Assembly (NCBI RefSeq): GCF_001514265.1
Contig: NZ_KQ948996.1
Coordinates: 124,001-188,000 of the forward strand
From: Streptomyces resistomycificus
Lineage (GTDB): Bacteria > Actinomycetota > Actinomycetes > Streptomycetales > Streptomycetaceae
Length of the DNA stretch: 64,000 bases
Direction of reading: 5' to 3'
Shown here piece by piece: positions 34,461 to 45,100 of this stretch. The notes under the pieces are model-generated. The model did not search any database and was not told where the DNA came from. It saw only the letters and a list, made by a program, of their open reading frames with translations. Made by a program: the position numbers and the translations under genes. Every line of letters starts with the position of its first letter. Position 1 is the first letter of the stretch.

Positions 34461-34630
34461 CAACCCTTCAGCACGACTGAGCCCGGTATCAGCACGAGTG
34501 GCTCCGCCGGTGTGCGCCGCACCCGTCCGGACCATCGCACCTACGCAGGGCAGAGGGTGGCACCCCGGCACGGGTGCCACCCGGTGGGGCCCTGCTCACA
34601 TCAGCTGTCTCGAGCATCGGAGAGAACCCC

Positions 34631-37600
34631 GTGAATCCTCGCATGCCCGCGTTACGGCGACGCAGACGGTGGCTGCCGCTGTCGATCGTGGCCGCCGCCA
34701 CCGCGACCGCCACCCTCACTGCCGCCCTCCCGTCAGCCGCCCAGCCGGTCGGCGACACACGCGCCGGGGCCCCGTCGGCGGCCGCAGCCAAGGTCACACC
34801 TACGCCCGTGGGCGTGACGAAGGCCCCGGCCAGCACGCCCGTCAAGGCCGCCGACCTGCGCGGCCCGTTGGTGAAGTCGGCCGAGGCCGCGACGGGCGTC
34901 GTGCCCGTGGGCGTCGGACAGGTGCCGTGGTCGGAGTTCTACACGGCCCAGCTGTCCGACGCCGTCAGCGCACAGGTCAACTACGGCAACGGCAACCTGC
35001 TGGTCACCGTCCAGGGTTTCGACATCGCCGACGCGGGACCGGGCCTGTCCTGGGGCAACACCTTCAACAGTCTCAACAAGGCGGGCTGGAACACCACCAC
35101 GGGCGCCGACTACCGGGTCGTCGAGGCCGCCACGGACGCGGTCGTGGTCAGGGGCCCGAGCGGCACGATGGCCGTCTTCGCCCGGGACGGGGCAGGCTTC
35201 ACTCCCGCCAAGGGCTACAAGCAGGACCTCACGGAGGCGGACGACAAGAAGTCCTTCACCCTCACCAGCCGTCGTACGGGGGAGAAGACCACGTTCACCC
35301 GCTCCGGCACGACCGGTGACGCGCGGGTGTCGAAGGTGGAGGACAAGAACGGCAACGTCACCACGATCACCTACTCCGGGGCCTTCGCCGCGAAGGTCAC
35401 CGCCGCGTCCGGTCGGACGCTGACGTTCACCAACGACGGCACCCACATCACCAAGGTCGCCGACAGCACCGGCCGCTCGGTGAGCTACACCTACACCGGC
35501 GACCTGATCAGGTCCTTCACGGACACCGACGGCAAGACCACCACCTTCGACTACGACTCCTCCCAGCGCCTGTCGAAGATCACGACCTCCGAAGGCCGCC
35601 AGACCGCCTTCACCTGGGACAGCACCAAGGTGGCCTCCCTGACGCGCGTGATCGACAACGCCACCGGTGCCGGCAACACCACCGCCTTCCGCTGGCTGCT
35701 GGGCCAGGACAACACCGAGACGGAGGGCACCGTACGGATCACCGACCCGCGCGGGAAGAACACCCTCAAGACCGTGGACGGCTACTGGCGCACCAAGAGG
35801 ACCGAGGACCCCCTCGGTCACACTCGCTCCAAGTCGTGGGGTCCGGACAACGACATCGCCACCGCCACGGACGCCATGGGCACGGCTCCGGACGACGGCA
35901 ACATCACCAGCTACAAGTACGACTCGGCCTTCAACCCCACCAGCGTGACCATCCCCACCGGCGCGCAGGCCACCGCCACCTGGGTGAAGAAGGGCAGCGG
36001 TTACTTCCCCGAGACGCTCACCTCCGCCTCGGCGGAGAAGACCGCAAACAACTACGACACCTCGGGCAACCTGCTCACCTCGGAGGACGCCACCTCCGGC
36101 GGCACCGCCGCCAAGTGGACCTACACCTACAACCCCGAGACCGGGACGATGAAATGCGGCGGTCTGCCCGGCCAGCGCTGCACAGCCACCGACCCGCGTG
36201 AGAAGAAGACCACCTACGAGTACGACCCCAAGGGGAACCTGACCAAGGTCACCCCGCCCGCCCCGGTCAAGCCCACCACGTACACATACGACGATCTGGG
36301 CCGGCAGAAGACGGTCACCGACGGCCGCGGCGTCACCACCACCTACACCTACGACAACCGCGACCGCGTCAGGACCCAGACCGCCGGCAGCGCCACCGCC
36401 ACCTTCACCTACGACGCCGACGGCAATCTGAGGACCCGCACCACCCCGACCGGAACGTCGACGTTCACCTACGACGAGCAGAACCGCGAACGTGTCCGCA
36501 CCCTGCCCGGCACCGCGACGACGTCGATCACCTACGATCCGGCCGGCAACGTGGCGACCGCCACCGACTCGGGCGGCACCGTCACCTACGGCTACGACGA
36601 CGCCAACCAACTGACCTCCGTCACCGAACCCGACGGCGCCAAGACGACGTTCGAGTACAACAACGACGGCGAGCGCACCAAGACGATCTTCCCCGGTGGC
36701 ACCACCCAGACCGTCACACCCGACGACTCCAGCCGCCCGACGAAGATCGAGGTGAAATCCGGGACGACAACGCTGTCGTCGATCTCCTACGACTACAGCA
36801 GCGGCGGCCAGGACACCGACAAGGTCCGCAAGCGCACCGCCGACGGTGCCGCCACCGTCTACACCTACGACAGCGCCGGCCGCCTGACCAAGGCGGTGGA
36901 GACCAAGGACGGCTCCACGACGGCCGGTTGGTCCTACTGCTACGACAAGGCCGGCAACCGCACCGCGGCCTCCACCGGCACCAGCCTCCCGTCCACCTGC
37001 GCGGACGCCCAGCACACCTACAGCTACAACGACGCCGGTGAACTGACCGCCTACGACGCCGACTCCGGCTTCACCTACGACGGCGCCGGCAACGAGACCG
37101 CCGCCGCCAGCCCCAACGGCCGTCGCACGAACGGGACGTGGACGCCGTTCACCCAGCTCGGCTCCTACACCCAGTCCGGCACCACCACCAGCCAGACCTA
37201 CGCCGGCGTGGACAACACCGACCGTCTGACCCGCGGCAACGCCGCCTTCATCAACGCGGCCGTCGGGCTGACCGGTCAGACCGTGTCCGGGGCGGGCACC
37301 GGTTTCGTCCGCGAGCCGTCGGGCACCCTGGTGGGCATGAGAAACGGGGGTGCCGGCCAATACTACCTGACGGATGCCCAGGGCTCCGTCATCGGCCTGG
37401 TCGACGCCTCGGGCAAGCGCACCGCCACCTACTCCTACGGCCCGTACGGTGAGCCGCGCACCGACAGCGGGACGCAGCAGCCCTTCCGCTACACCAGTGC
37501 CTACCTCGACCCGTCGGGGCTGTACAAGATGGGCGCCCGCTTCTACGACCCCCGGATCGGCCGCTTCAACCAGCCCGACCCTTCCGGTCAGGAGCAGAAC

Positions 37601-37909
37601 CCCTACCTGTACGCCACGGGCGACCCCGTGAACCACACGGACCCCTCGGGGCTCGGCGCTCTCGACTGGCTGGGAATGGCGGGGGACGCGACGCAGGGCT
37701 TCATCCACCTGGCTCAGGGGGATACGCGTGCGCTCTGGGGCGACGTGGCGGGATTCGTGGCCGGAGCCGCGACTCTCGCCGTGTGCGAAGCCATCATGAT
37801 CGGGGGAGCCCCGGCGACCGCCGGCGCATCAGCCGTGTACGGGCAGGCCGTGTGCTGGTCGGCGTCGTGGGGGGCCAGCACAGCGGTCGGCAACCTGGTC
37901 GGAGGCTGA
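34631..37909 (+). CDS. Secreted RHS/YD-repeat protein, candidate toxin
   Basis: This is a 1092-residue exported protein of the RHS family. After a signal peptide (LRRRRRWLPLSIVAAATA...), a Pro/Ala linker and an N-terminal RHS beta region (YGNGNLLVTV, GLSWGNTFNSL), some fifteen or more YD repeats run from about residue 230 (for example TYTYDDLGRQKTVTDGRG, FTYDADGNLRTRTT). The RHS core motif is complete: YGPYGEPRT, then PFRYTSAYLDPSGLYKMGARFYDPRIGRF and the closing NPYLYATGDPVNHTDPSG. Only 85 residues follow, Gly/Ala-rich and hydrophobic with two Cys (TLAVCEAIM, QAVCWSAS). In polymorphic toxins this is the toxin position, but the sequence looks like membrane helices, not a nuclease. GGAGAG precedes the GTG at 34631. 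Confidence 0.88.
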   Translation: MNPRMPALRRRRRWLPLSIVAAATATATLTAALPSAAQPVGDTRAGAPSAAAAKVTPTPVGVTKAPASTPVKAADLRGPLVKSAEAATGVVPVGVGQVPWSEFYTAQLSDAVSAQVNYGNGNLLVTVQGFDIADAGPGLSWGNTFNSLNKAGWNTTTGADYRVVEAATDAVVVRGPSGTMAVFARDGAGFTPAKGYKQDLTEADDKKSFTLTSRRTGEKTTFTRSGTTGDARVSKVEDKNGNVTTITYSGAFAAKVTAASGRTLTFTNDGTHITKVADSTGRSVSYTYTGDLIRSFTDTDGKTTTFDYDSSQRLSKITTSEGRQTAFTWDSTKVASLTRVIDNATGAGNTTAFRWLLGQDNTETEGTVRITDPRGKNTLKTVDGYWRTKRTEDPLGHTRSKSWGPDNDIATATDAMGTAPDDGNITSYKYDSAFNPTSVTIPTGAQATATWVKKGSGYFPETLTSASAEKTANNYDTSGNLLTSEDATSGGTAAKWTYTYNPETGTMKCGGLPGQRCTATDPREKKTTYEYDPKGNLTKVTPPAPVKPTTYTYDDLGRQKTVTDGRGVTTTYTYDNRDRVRTQTAGSATATFTYDADGNLRTRTTPTGTSTFTYDEQNRERVRTLPGTATTSITYDPAGNVATATDSGGTVTYGYDDANQLTSVTEPDGAKTTFEYNNDGERTKTIFPGGTTQTVTPDDSSRPTKIEVKSGTTTLSSISYDYSSGGQDTDKVRKRTADGAATVYTYDSAGRLTKAVETKDGSTTAGWSYCYDKAGNRTAASTGTSLPSTCADAQHTYSYNDAGELTAYDADSGFTYDGAGNETAAASPNGRRTNGTWTPFTQLGSYTQSGTTTSQTYAGVDNTDRLTRGNAAFINAAVGLTGQTVSGAGTGFVREPSGTLVGMRNGGAGQYYLTDAQGSVIGLVDASGKRTATYSYGPYGEPRTDSGTQQPFRYTSAYLDPSGLYKMGARFYDPRIGRFNQPDPSGQEQNPYLYATGDPVNHTDPSGLGALDWLGMAGDATQGFIHLAQGDTRALWGDVAGFVAGAATLAVCEAIMIGGAPATAGASAVYGQAVCWSASWGASTAVGNLVGG

Positions 37910-37981
37910 CGCACGGATTCAAGGCCGACAGAAGAGACGAACAGCGACACACGCACGAGACACAGAAGAGAGGGAGCCGAC

Positions 37982-38188
37982 ATGCCTCTGGGGTGGACCG
38001 GTGAGCAACAAGCTGGAGTGAAACGCTGGTGGCAGTTCGCTACCTTCTTCTGCGCTCTGGGGGTGGCACTCTCCATCTTCCTCATCGCCAGCGGGAACGC
38101 GCGAGGGTGGGGGGTGCTCGCCTTCTTCGTGCTTCTGTGGGGCGGAGGAGCCTATGCCCTCAAGGCGATGAAGCGCAGTCGGCCCTAG
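37982..38188 (+). CDS. Two-helix membrane protein, candidate immunity protein
   Basis: This is a 68-residue protein with two predicted membrane helices (WWQFATFFCALGVALSIFLI and GVLAFFVLLWGGGAYAL) joined by a short polar loop, and a basic C-terminus (KAMKRSRP). GAGGGAG precedes the ATG. It lies 72 nt after the RHS gene on the same strand and is followed by a terminator, so they are likely cotranscribed. Immunity genes usually sit directly after RHS toxins. Since the RHS tail is itself hydrophobic, a membrane immunity protein fits, but nothing in its sequence proves this. Confidence 0.65.
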   Translation: MPLGWTGEQQAGVKRWWQFATFFCALGVALSIFLIASGNARGWGVLAFFVLLWGGGAYALKAMKRSRP

Positions 38189-38203
38189 CCCCGCCCACGA
38201 GAT

Positions 38204-38231
38204 CGCCCTCCCCGACGACGCGGGGAGGGCG
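38204..38231. terminator. Bidirectional hairpin terminator
   Basis: An 11-bp stem (38204-38214 with 38221-38231, loop 6 nt) sits between the convergent small membrane-protein gene and the VOC gene. Confidence 0.6.
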
Positions 38232-38263
38232 GTCCGGCGTCGGCCGCGAGGGCGGTGAGGCGC

Positions 38264-38650
38264 TTACTCGCTGTGCACGATCTGGATCAGGTTGCCGCAG
38301 GTGTCGTCGAGCACCGCCGTGGTGACCGTGCCCATCTCCAGCGGCTCCTGGGTGAAGCGCACCCCGAGCCCGCGCAGCCGGTCGAACTCCGCGTGCACGT
38401 CGTCCACGGCGAAGGCGGTGGCCGGGATGCCATCCTGGACCAGCGCCGCCTTGTACGGCTGCACCGCGGGATGACCGGAGGGCTCCAGCAGCAGTTCGGT
38501 CCCGTCGGGCTCCTCCGGTGAGACCACGGTCAGCCACCGGTCCGTACCCACCGGGACGTCGTGCTTCTTCGTGAAACCCAGCACGTCGGTGTAGAAGCGC
38601 AGGGCCTTGTCCTGGTCATCGACGAAGACGCTGGACAGGTGGATCTTCAT
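38264..38650 (-). CDS. VOC-family protein coupled to ArsR regulator
   Basis: This is a 128-residue VOC protein (MKIHLSSVFVDDQDKALRFYTDVLGFTKKHDVPVG...), ending DDTCGNLIQIVHSE. It belongs to the extradiol-type/glyoxalase group widespread next to ArsR regulators in actinobacteria. The ATG at 38650 overlaps the stop of the regulator gene as ATGA, so translation is coupled and regulation shared. The substrate is unknown. Confidence 0.85.
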   Translation of the reverse strand: MKIHLSSVFVDDQDKALRFYTDVLGFTKKHDVPVGTDRWLTVVSPEEPDGTELLLEPSGHPAVQPYKAALVQDGIPATAFAVDDVHAEFDRLRGLGVRFTQEPLEMGTVTTAVLDDTCGNLIQIVHSE

Positions 38651-38940
38651 GGGGTGCCCTCCCGTGCATCGGGCCTGAGCCACCGGGTCGCGATGCGCTC
38701 AAGGGGTTCGGTGTCCAGGTCGTGGAACTTGTAGCGGCCCTGGCGCCGCACGACGACGAGACCCGCGGATTCGAGGACGGCCAGGTGCTGGCTGATCGCC
38801 TGGCGGGACAGTCCCAGACCGTGCTTGGTCACCAGCCGTGCGCAGATCTCGAACAGCGTCTGGCCGTCCCGTTCCACCAGCTCGTCAAGGATGCGCCGAC
38901 GGGTGGGGTCGGCCAGTGCCTTGAACACATCCTGCGCCAT
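38647..38940 (-). CDS. ArsR-family regulator
   Basis: This is a 97-residue winged-helix repressor (MAQDVFKALADPTRRRILDEL, then LSRQAISQHLAVLESAGLV and GRYKFHDLDTEPLERI). No Cys metal motif is present, so it belongs to the non-metal ArsR group that often controls VOC genes and Aha1/SRPBCC proteins. TATCCT is 6 nt before the ATG and no Shine-Dalgarno exists, so it is leaderless. A perfect inverted repeat covers the -10 region. It is coupled to the VOC gene by an ATGA overlap. Confidence 0.88.
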   Translation of the reverse strand: MAQDVFKALADPTRRRILDELVERDGQTLFEICARLVTKHGLGLSRQAISQHLAVLESAGLVVVRRQGRYKFHDLDTEPLERIATRWLRPDAREGTP

Positions 38941-38948
38941 GACCAGAG

Positions 38949-38974
38949 GATAGGCAAGTGGTGACTTGCCTATC
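38949..38974. promoter_or_regulatory. Operator of ArsR-VOC operon
   Basis: GATAGGCAAGT and ACTTGCCTATC form a perfect 11-bp inverted repeat with a 4-nt centre, just upstream of the ATG at 38940 and overlapping its -10 (TATCCT, complement at 38947-38952). This is the expected site for autorepression. From 38975 to 39438 I see only the phosphoketolase upstream region and no gene. Confidence 0.75.
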
Positions 38975-39438
38975 AAGTCGCCTGCTCGCCGCTGCCGCGC
39001 AGTGGGCCGGTCTGGACATCCACCACGACGAGTTGCATACAGACGTCCTGGTGCTACGCGCCTGCCCCCCGAAACCCATGCAGACCGGAACGGCGAGACG
39101 GCCGGCCGGGCGCCGGACGCGCGGACGTAGGCGGGACCTCGGCCGGGCGGCCGGGGTCCTTGCCCCAGGAGCAGAATCGATGGCCCGCTTGCCGGCGCTC
39201 CTCTGCTCGGTGGCGGACACACGATGTGGGGCGGTGGCCGCTCCCGGCACCGAGACCGGACCCCCGGTGCGGCTCTCGTCTCGTCTGCCCGTCGTGGTGG
39301 TGTCCGCCGGACAGGGGACAGCCCGACCAGAAGTGTGGCCCGAACGGCTCTGTCGGGCACCCGGGCACCGGACGAAGGGTGAGGTGGTGCGGACCCGCAC
39401 GTGCCTCCGTCCGACACTCCGACCCGGAAGGAACGCCC

Positions 39439-41823
39439 ATGTCCGTCGACACGCAGCGGTCGTCCACCCAGCTCACCGACGACGAGCTGAGCACTCTGGA
39501 CGCCCACTGGCGCGCCGCGAACTACCTGTCCGTCGGTCAGATCTACCTGATGGGGAACCCCCTGCTGGCCGAGCCCCTGCGCCCGGAGCACGTCAAACCG
39601 CGACTGCTCGGCCACTGGGGTACGTCCCCGGGACTGAACCTCGTCCACACCCACCTCAACCGCGTCATCAAGGCCCGAGGCCAGGACGCCCTGTGCATCT
39701 GGGGCCCCGGGCACGGCGGGCCCGCCGTACTCGCCAACTCCTGGCTGGAGGGGAGCTACAGCGAGACGTATCCGAACGTGAGCCGCGACGCGACGGGGAT
39801 GGCCCGGCTGTTCAGGCAGTTCTCCTTCCCCGGCGGCGTGCCCAGCCATGTGGCCCCGGAGACGCCAGGCTCCATCCACGAGGGCGGCGAGCTGGGTTAC
39901 TCCCTGTCGCACGCGTACGGGGCCGCCCTGGACAACCCCGACCTGCTGGTCGCCTGTGTGATCGGCGACGGCGAGGCGGAGACCGGACCGCTGGCCGCCT
40001 CCTGGCACTCCAACAAGTTCCTCGACCCCGTCCACGACGGGGCGGTGCTGCCGATCCTCCACCTCAACGGCTACAAGATCGCCAACCCGTCCGTACTGTC
40101 CCGGATCCCCGAACGGGAGCTGGACGACCTTCTCAAGGGCTACGGGCACGACCCGATCCATGTCACCGGCGACGAGCCGACGGCCGTACACCGGGCGATG
40201 GCCGCCGCGATGGACGACGCGCTGGACCGCATCGCACGCGTCCAGCGCGGTGCCCGCGAGGCCGGCGTCACCGAACGTCCCTCATGGCCGGTGATCGTGT
40301 TGCGCACCCCCAAGGGCTGGACGGGGCCCGCGGAGGTAGACGGACTGCCCGTGGAGGGCACGTGGCGCTCCCACCAGGTCCCGCTGTCGGCCGTACGCGA
40401 CAACGCGGAACACCTGCGCGCGCTGGAGACTTGGCTGCGCTCGTACCGGCCCGAAGAACTCTTCGACGACCAGGGCGGCCCGCGCGAGCAGGTGCTCGCC
40501 TGCGTCCCCGAGGGCCCCCGGCGCCTCGGCGCCACCCCGCACGCCAACGGCGGTCTGCTGCTGCGCGAGCTGCCTCTCCCCCCGCTGGAGCGCTACGCCG
40601 TCAGCGTCGACAAACCCGGCGCGACGATGCACGAACCGACCCGCGTCCTGGGCGATCTGCTCGAAGACGTCATGCGCGGCACGGCCGACCACCGCGACTT
40701 CCGTCTGGTCGGCCCCGACGAGACCGCCTCCAACCGGCTTCAGGCCGTCTACGCGGCAAGCGGCAAGGCCTGGCAGGCGCAGACCCTTCCGGTGGACGAA
40801 GACCTCGACCGGCACGGCCGGGTGATGGAGATCCTCTCCGAACACACCTGCCAGGGCTGGCTGGAGGGCTACCTCCTCACCGGGCGGCACGGTCTGTTCT
40901 CCTGCTACGAGGCTTTCGCGCACATCGTCGACTCCATGGTCAACCAGCACATCAAGTGGCTGCGTGTCACCCGCCGACTGCCCTGGCGGGCCCCGATCGC
41001 CTCCCTCAACTACCTGCTCACCTCCCATGTGTGGCGTCAGGACCACAACGGCTTCTCCCACCAGGACCCCGGGTTCGTCGACCACATCCTGAACAAGAGC
41101 CCCGAAGCGGTACGGGTCTACCTGCCGCCGGACGCCAACACACTGCTGTCGGTGGCGGACCACGCGCTGCGCAGCCGGGACTACGTCAACGTCATCGTGG
41201 CGGGCAAACAGCCCTGCTACGACTGGCTGTCCATGGACCAGGCCCGCGCCCACTGCGCCCGCGGCGCCGGCATCTGGGACTGGGCGGGAACCGAGAACGG
41301 CGGGCGGGAGCCGGACGTCGTCCTGGCCTGCGCTGGCGACGTCCCCACCCAGGAGGTGCTGGCGGCCGCGCAGTTGCTGCGCCGGCACCTGCCGGAGCTC
41401 GCGGTCCGTGTCGTCAACGTCGTCGACATCGCCCGGCTGCTGCCGAGCGAGGAACACCCGCACGGCATGAACGACTTCGAGTACGACGGCCTGTTCACAC
41501 CGGACAAGCCGGTGGTCTTCGCCTACCACGGCTACCCGTGGCTGATCCACCGCCTCGCCTACCGTCGCAGAGGCCACGGGAACCTGCACGTGCGCGGCTA
41601 CAAGGAGATCGGTACCACGACCACCCCGTTCGACATGGTGGTCCGCAACGACCTCGACCGCTACCGCCTGGTCATGGACGTCATCGACCGCGTCCCCGGC
41701 CTCGCCGTGCGCGCCGCCGCCGTACGCCAGCGGATGGAGGACGCCCGGCTGCGCCACCATGCCTGGATCCGAGAGCACGGCACCGACCTGCCCGAAGTCG
41801 CCGACTGGGCCTGGGACGGCTGA
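39439..41823 (+). CDS. xfp: Phosphoketolase
   Basis: This is a 794-residue thiamine-diphosphate enzyme that splits xylulose 5-phosphate (and often fructose 6-phosphate) with phosphate to acetyl phosphate and an aldose phosphate. Signatures are LGHWGTSPGLNLVHTHLNR near the N-terminus, IWGPGHGGPAVLANSWLEGSYSE cut by the substrate loop, ELGYSLSHAYGAA, VIGDGEAETGPLA (ThDP/Mg binding) and RVVNVVDIARLLPSEEHPHG. The length is the family norm. AAGGA precedes the ATG. It is monocistronic; no acetate kinase gene is adjacent. It probably provides a bypass from pentose phosphates to acetyl units. Confidence 0.95.
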   Translation: MSVDTQRSSTQLTDDELSTLDAHWRAANYLSVGQIYLMGNPLLAEPLRPEHVKPRLLGHWGTSPGLNLVHTHLNRVIKARGQDALCIWGPGHGGPAVLANSWLEGSYSETYPNVSRDATGMARLFRQFSFPGGVPSHVAPETPGSIHEGGELGYSLSHAYGAALDNPDLLVACVIGDGEAETGPLAASWHSNKFLDPVHDGAVLPILHLNGYKIANPSVLSRIPERELDDLLKGYGHDPIHVTGDEPTAVHRAMAAAMDDALDRIARVQRGAREAGVTERPSWPVIVLRTPKGWTGPAEVDGLPVEGTWRSHQVPLSAVRDNAEHLRALETWLRSYRPEELFDDQGGPREQVLACVPEGPRRLGATPHANGGLLLRELPLPPLERYAVSVDKPGATMHEPTRVLGDLLEDVMRGTADHRDFRLVGPDETASNRLQAVYAASGKAWQAQTLPVDEDLDRHGRVMEILSEHTCQGWLEGYLLTGRHGLFSCYEAFAHIVDSMVNQHIKWLRVTRRLPWRAPIASLNYLLTSHVWRQDHNGFSHQDPGFVDHILNKSPEAVRVYLPPDANTLLSVADHALRSRDYVNVIVAGKQPCYDWLSMDQARAHCARGAGIWDWAGTENGGREPDVVLACAGDVPTQEVLAAAQLLRRHLPELAVRVVNVVDIARLLPSEEHPHGMNDFEYDGLFTPDKPVVFAYHGYPWLIHRLAYRRRGHGNLHVRGYKEIGTTTTPFDMVVRNDLDRYRLVMDVIDRVPGLAVRAAAVRQRMEDARLRHHAWIREHGTDLPEVADWAWDG

Positions 41824-42061
41824 ACTGGCTCTTCGACGAAGGCGCGGAGGAAGTCACCGGGCACCTGAGCGTCACACCTCGGAAGCCACCGCCGCGACCG
41901 GGCAACACCGCCGGAGCGGGGTGACGCTCCAGTCGGCCTACGCGGTCCGGTGTGCCCGGAATTCCACTGTCGGTGGGTCGCGAACTGTCGGTGCGCACTG
42001 CAGCGTTCGTGGCAGCGGGGGAGTGGGAGCTCGCATCCGCGGAGCCACCGTGGGCCACCGA

Positions 42062-42090
42062 GGTGGCTGCCGTCCGTGGCGGCAGCCACC
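42062..42090. terminator. Bidirectional hairpin terminator
   Basis: An 11-bp stem (42062-42072 with 42080-42090, loop 7 nt) lies between the convergent phosphoketolase and rhamnosidase genes. Confidence 0.6.
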
Positions 42091-42116
42091 CCCTGCTCGA
42101 TCGCGGCTGAAGACCG

Positions 42117-45100
42117 CTAGTCGAGGTCGGTGCGGACGCCGAAGCGGTAGGAGCCCGACCCGACCTCGAACACGGCAGCTCCGTTCTCCATCCGAAGGAA
42201 GCGGACTCCCTTGGCGGCGACGGTCGGTCGGCCGCCCTCGGTGACCGCCCCACGGGTCTTCGACGGCACGTGAACCTCCGCGACGGTGTTGACCGGCACC
42301 GTCACCTCCAGGTCGAGCGCGCCGTTGCGGGTGCTCCACTTCGAGGAGAGAAGGCCGTAGACGGTCTTGAGGCTTCCGGAGCCCTGGGTCAGGTTTCCGC
42401 CGGGCGTCGGCGCGATCCGGGAGCGCTTGTAGCCGGGTTCGATCGCTGAGAGGCCGCCGATGTTCTGGAACATCCAGTCACCCACGGCGCCGTAGGCGTA
42501 GTGGTTGAAGGAGTTCATGTCGACCGGGCCGAAGTCGCCGTTGGGCATGATCGAGTTCCAGCGTTCCCACATGGTGGTGGCACCGCTGGCGACCTCGTAG
42601 CCCCAGGACGGGTAGTCCTTGTGCAGCAGCATCTTGTAGGCGAGGTCGTCCCGGCCGATCCTGCTCAGGGCGGGCAGCAGCAGCGGTGTGCCGATGAAAC
42701 CGGTCCGCAGGTGGTAGTCGGTGAGCGCCAGTTTGGCCACGAACTTCTCGCCGACCTTCTCGATCAGTGCCGGGTCCGAGACGAGGTCCATGCCGAGGGC
42801 CATCGCGTACCCGGTCTGCGAGTTGCCCTTGACGGTGCCGTCGGCTGCGACATAGGCCTTGGTGAAGGCGTCGCGGATGTCGGCGGAGAGCCTGCCGTAG
42901 TCGGACGCCGCCGCTTCGTCGCCGAGGGCCCTGGCCGTCTCCGCCATCATGCGGGCGTTCTCGGCGTAGTAGGCCGTGCCCAGGATGCCCTGCTCGGTCG
43001 GGTCGTTCAGGTGCAGCCAGTCGTTGGTGAAGAACGTGGTGCGGCCGGGCTCGAGAAGGTCCGGTCCCGCGCTGTCGCGCACGAACTGGAAGAACTTCTG
43101 CATGGCGGGGTAGTTCTCCCGAAGGATGCTGGTGTCGTCGTAGGAGCGCCACACGGAGTACGGCACGGTGATCATCACATCGGACCAGCCGACACCGCTG
43201 TCACCGAACTGGCCCTGCGGGGTCGGGACGACCGCGGGCAGGTCACCGTTGGCGTACTGGGAGTTGCGGACGTCCGCCATCCAGTGGGAGAGGAACGCGC
43301 GGGTGTCGACCAGGTAGTTGGCCGTGGGCGCGAACAGGCTGATGTCTCCCGTCCATCCCAGGCGTTCGTCGCGGGCGGGGGTGTCGGTGGGGATGGAGAG
43401 GAAGTTGCCCCGCTGGCTCCAGGAGATGTTGCTCACCAGCTGGTTCAGCATGGTGTCCGAGGTCTTCAGCGTGCCGGTGGACGGGAGGTCGGATCCCCAC
43501 ACGACGCCCCTGACGTCCCCGAGCGCGGGAGGCTCGCTCACCCCGGTGATCTCGATGTAGCGGAACCCGTGCTGGGTGAAGGTGGGCTCGTAGGTCACCG
43601 TTCCGGTCTCGGCGAAGACGTAGCGGTCGGTGACCCCGGCGGTGCGGAAGTTGTCGGTGTAGAGGGTGCCGTTCTTGTTGAGCACCTCCGCGTAGCGGAT
43701 CTTGACCGTCTGGCCGGCGGAGCCGGTGAGGGTCAGCCGGGACACACCGACCATGTTCTGACCGAGGTCGTAGACGTAGGTCCCGGCGGTGGGCTCGGTC
43801 ATCTTGCGGGCCTTGAGCACCTGGGTCCTGCGCACCGGCTCGTCGCTCTGCGGGACCAGGAGAGCGGTCCGGGACTCCAGGCTCGCGGCGGGCTCCCACT
43901 TCGCGTCGTCGAAGCCGGGCCGGCTCCAGCCCGAGGGCATCAGGCCGGCGTCATAGGTCTCGCCGTCCTGCAGGTCGGCCTTTACGTAGGGCCCATTGGC
44001 CGCCTTCCACGAACCGTCCGTGGCGATCCACTGGACCGAGCCGTCGGTGTAGGTGATGCGCATCTTCGCGACGAGAGCGGGGGCGTCCCCGTACTGGCGG
44101 CTCCAGCCGAGTCCGACCTTGCCGGCCCACCAACCGGTCGCCAGGGATGCGCCGATCGCGTTGTCGCCGCTGTCGAGCAGCTTCGTCACGTCGTAGGTCT
44201 GGGACTGGATGCGCTTGTGGTAGTTCGTCCAGCCCGGAGCGAGCACCTGGTCGCCGACCGGCTTGCCGTTCACCTCCAGCTCGTAGACGCCGAGCGCCGA
44301 CGCGTAGATGCGCGCGGAGGCGACCTTCTTGCCCGTCCTGGTCACGAAGCCCTTGCGAAGCAGCGGCAGCGGCCGGGCCGGGGGCCCGTAGAGGGCGTCC
44401 GTGGTGCCGGACACCACGAGGGCGGAGTCGACGATCTCACCGCCGGTGAACGGGTTCTGGTCGGAAGCGAAGTCGGTGTCGAGCAGAGTGCCGTCGTCGG
44501 GGCTGGTCACGACGGCGTCGTAGACGGTTCCCCGTTCGCCGCAGCATCCGTGGGTGCGGAAGCCGATGTAGCCCTTGCTGAACGTGGCGTCGGTGAAGGT
44601 GTCGACCAGCTTGCCGTCCAGGGTCGTTTTTATGGTGGTGCCCACCACGTCGTAGCGGACGGTGTGCCGGGCGGCGAGGAGACTGGCGTTGGTGAAGCCG
44701 TAGGGCGCGAGGTCCACCTGCTTCACCACGCTGTAGTTGCCCTTGACCTGCTTGTGCAGTCTCAGCATCGGGGTCGATCCCGTGACGCTGAACTGCCACA
44801 TGTAACCGTTGCTCGCGTCGGAGGCTCGCAGGAACATGCCGAGGGCAGCGCTGTCGATCTTGAACTCGACCGTGGCGGTGTAGTCGGTCCACTGGTCCAG
44901 CTCACTCGCGGCCTCGGGCCGAGTGATCCACTGGGCGCCGTCCCAGTCGCCGGAGTCCAGCAGGCCCGTCTCGAAGTACGCGTGCGCGCTCCACGGGCTC
45001 GCGGTCTTCCTGTCGTCCCAGGCCCGTACGCGCCAGTGGTAGCGGGTGGCCGGCTCCAGGTCAGGACCGCCGTACCGGACGCCGACCTGGCGGTCGGACG

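Noticed and set aside
34733..37708. A 991-codon open frame antisense to the RHS gene
   Set aside because: It is the Val/Gly-rich shadow of the YD repeats in a high-GC gene; it has no start signal, domain or plausible composition.
38958..41924. A 988-codon frame overlapping the phosphoketolase on the same strand
   Set aside because: It is Arg/Pro/Ala-rich out-of-frame reading; the phosphoketolase frame has full family motifs.
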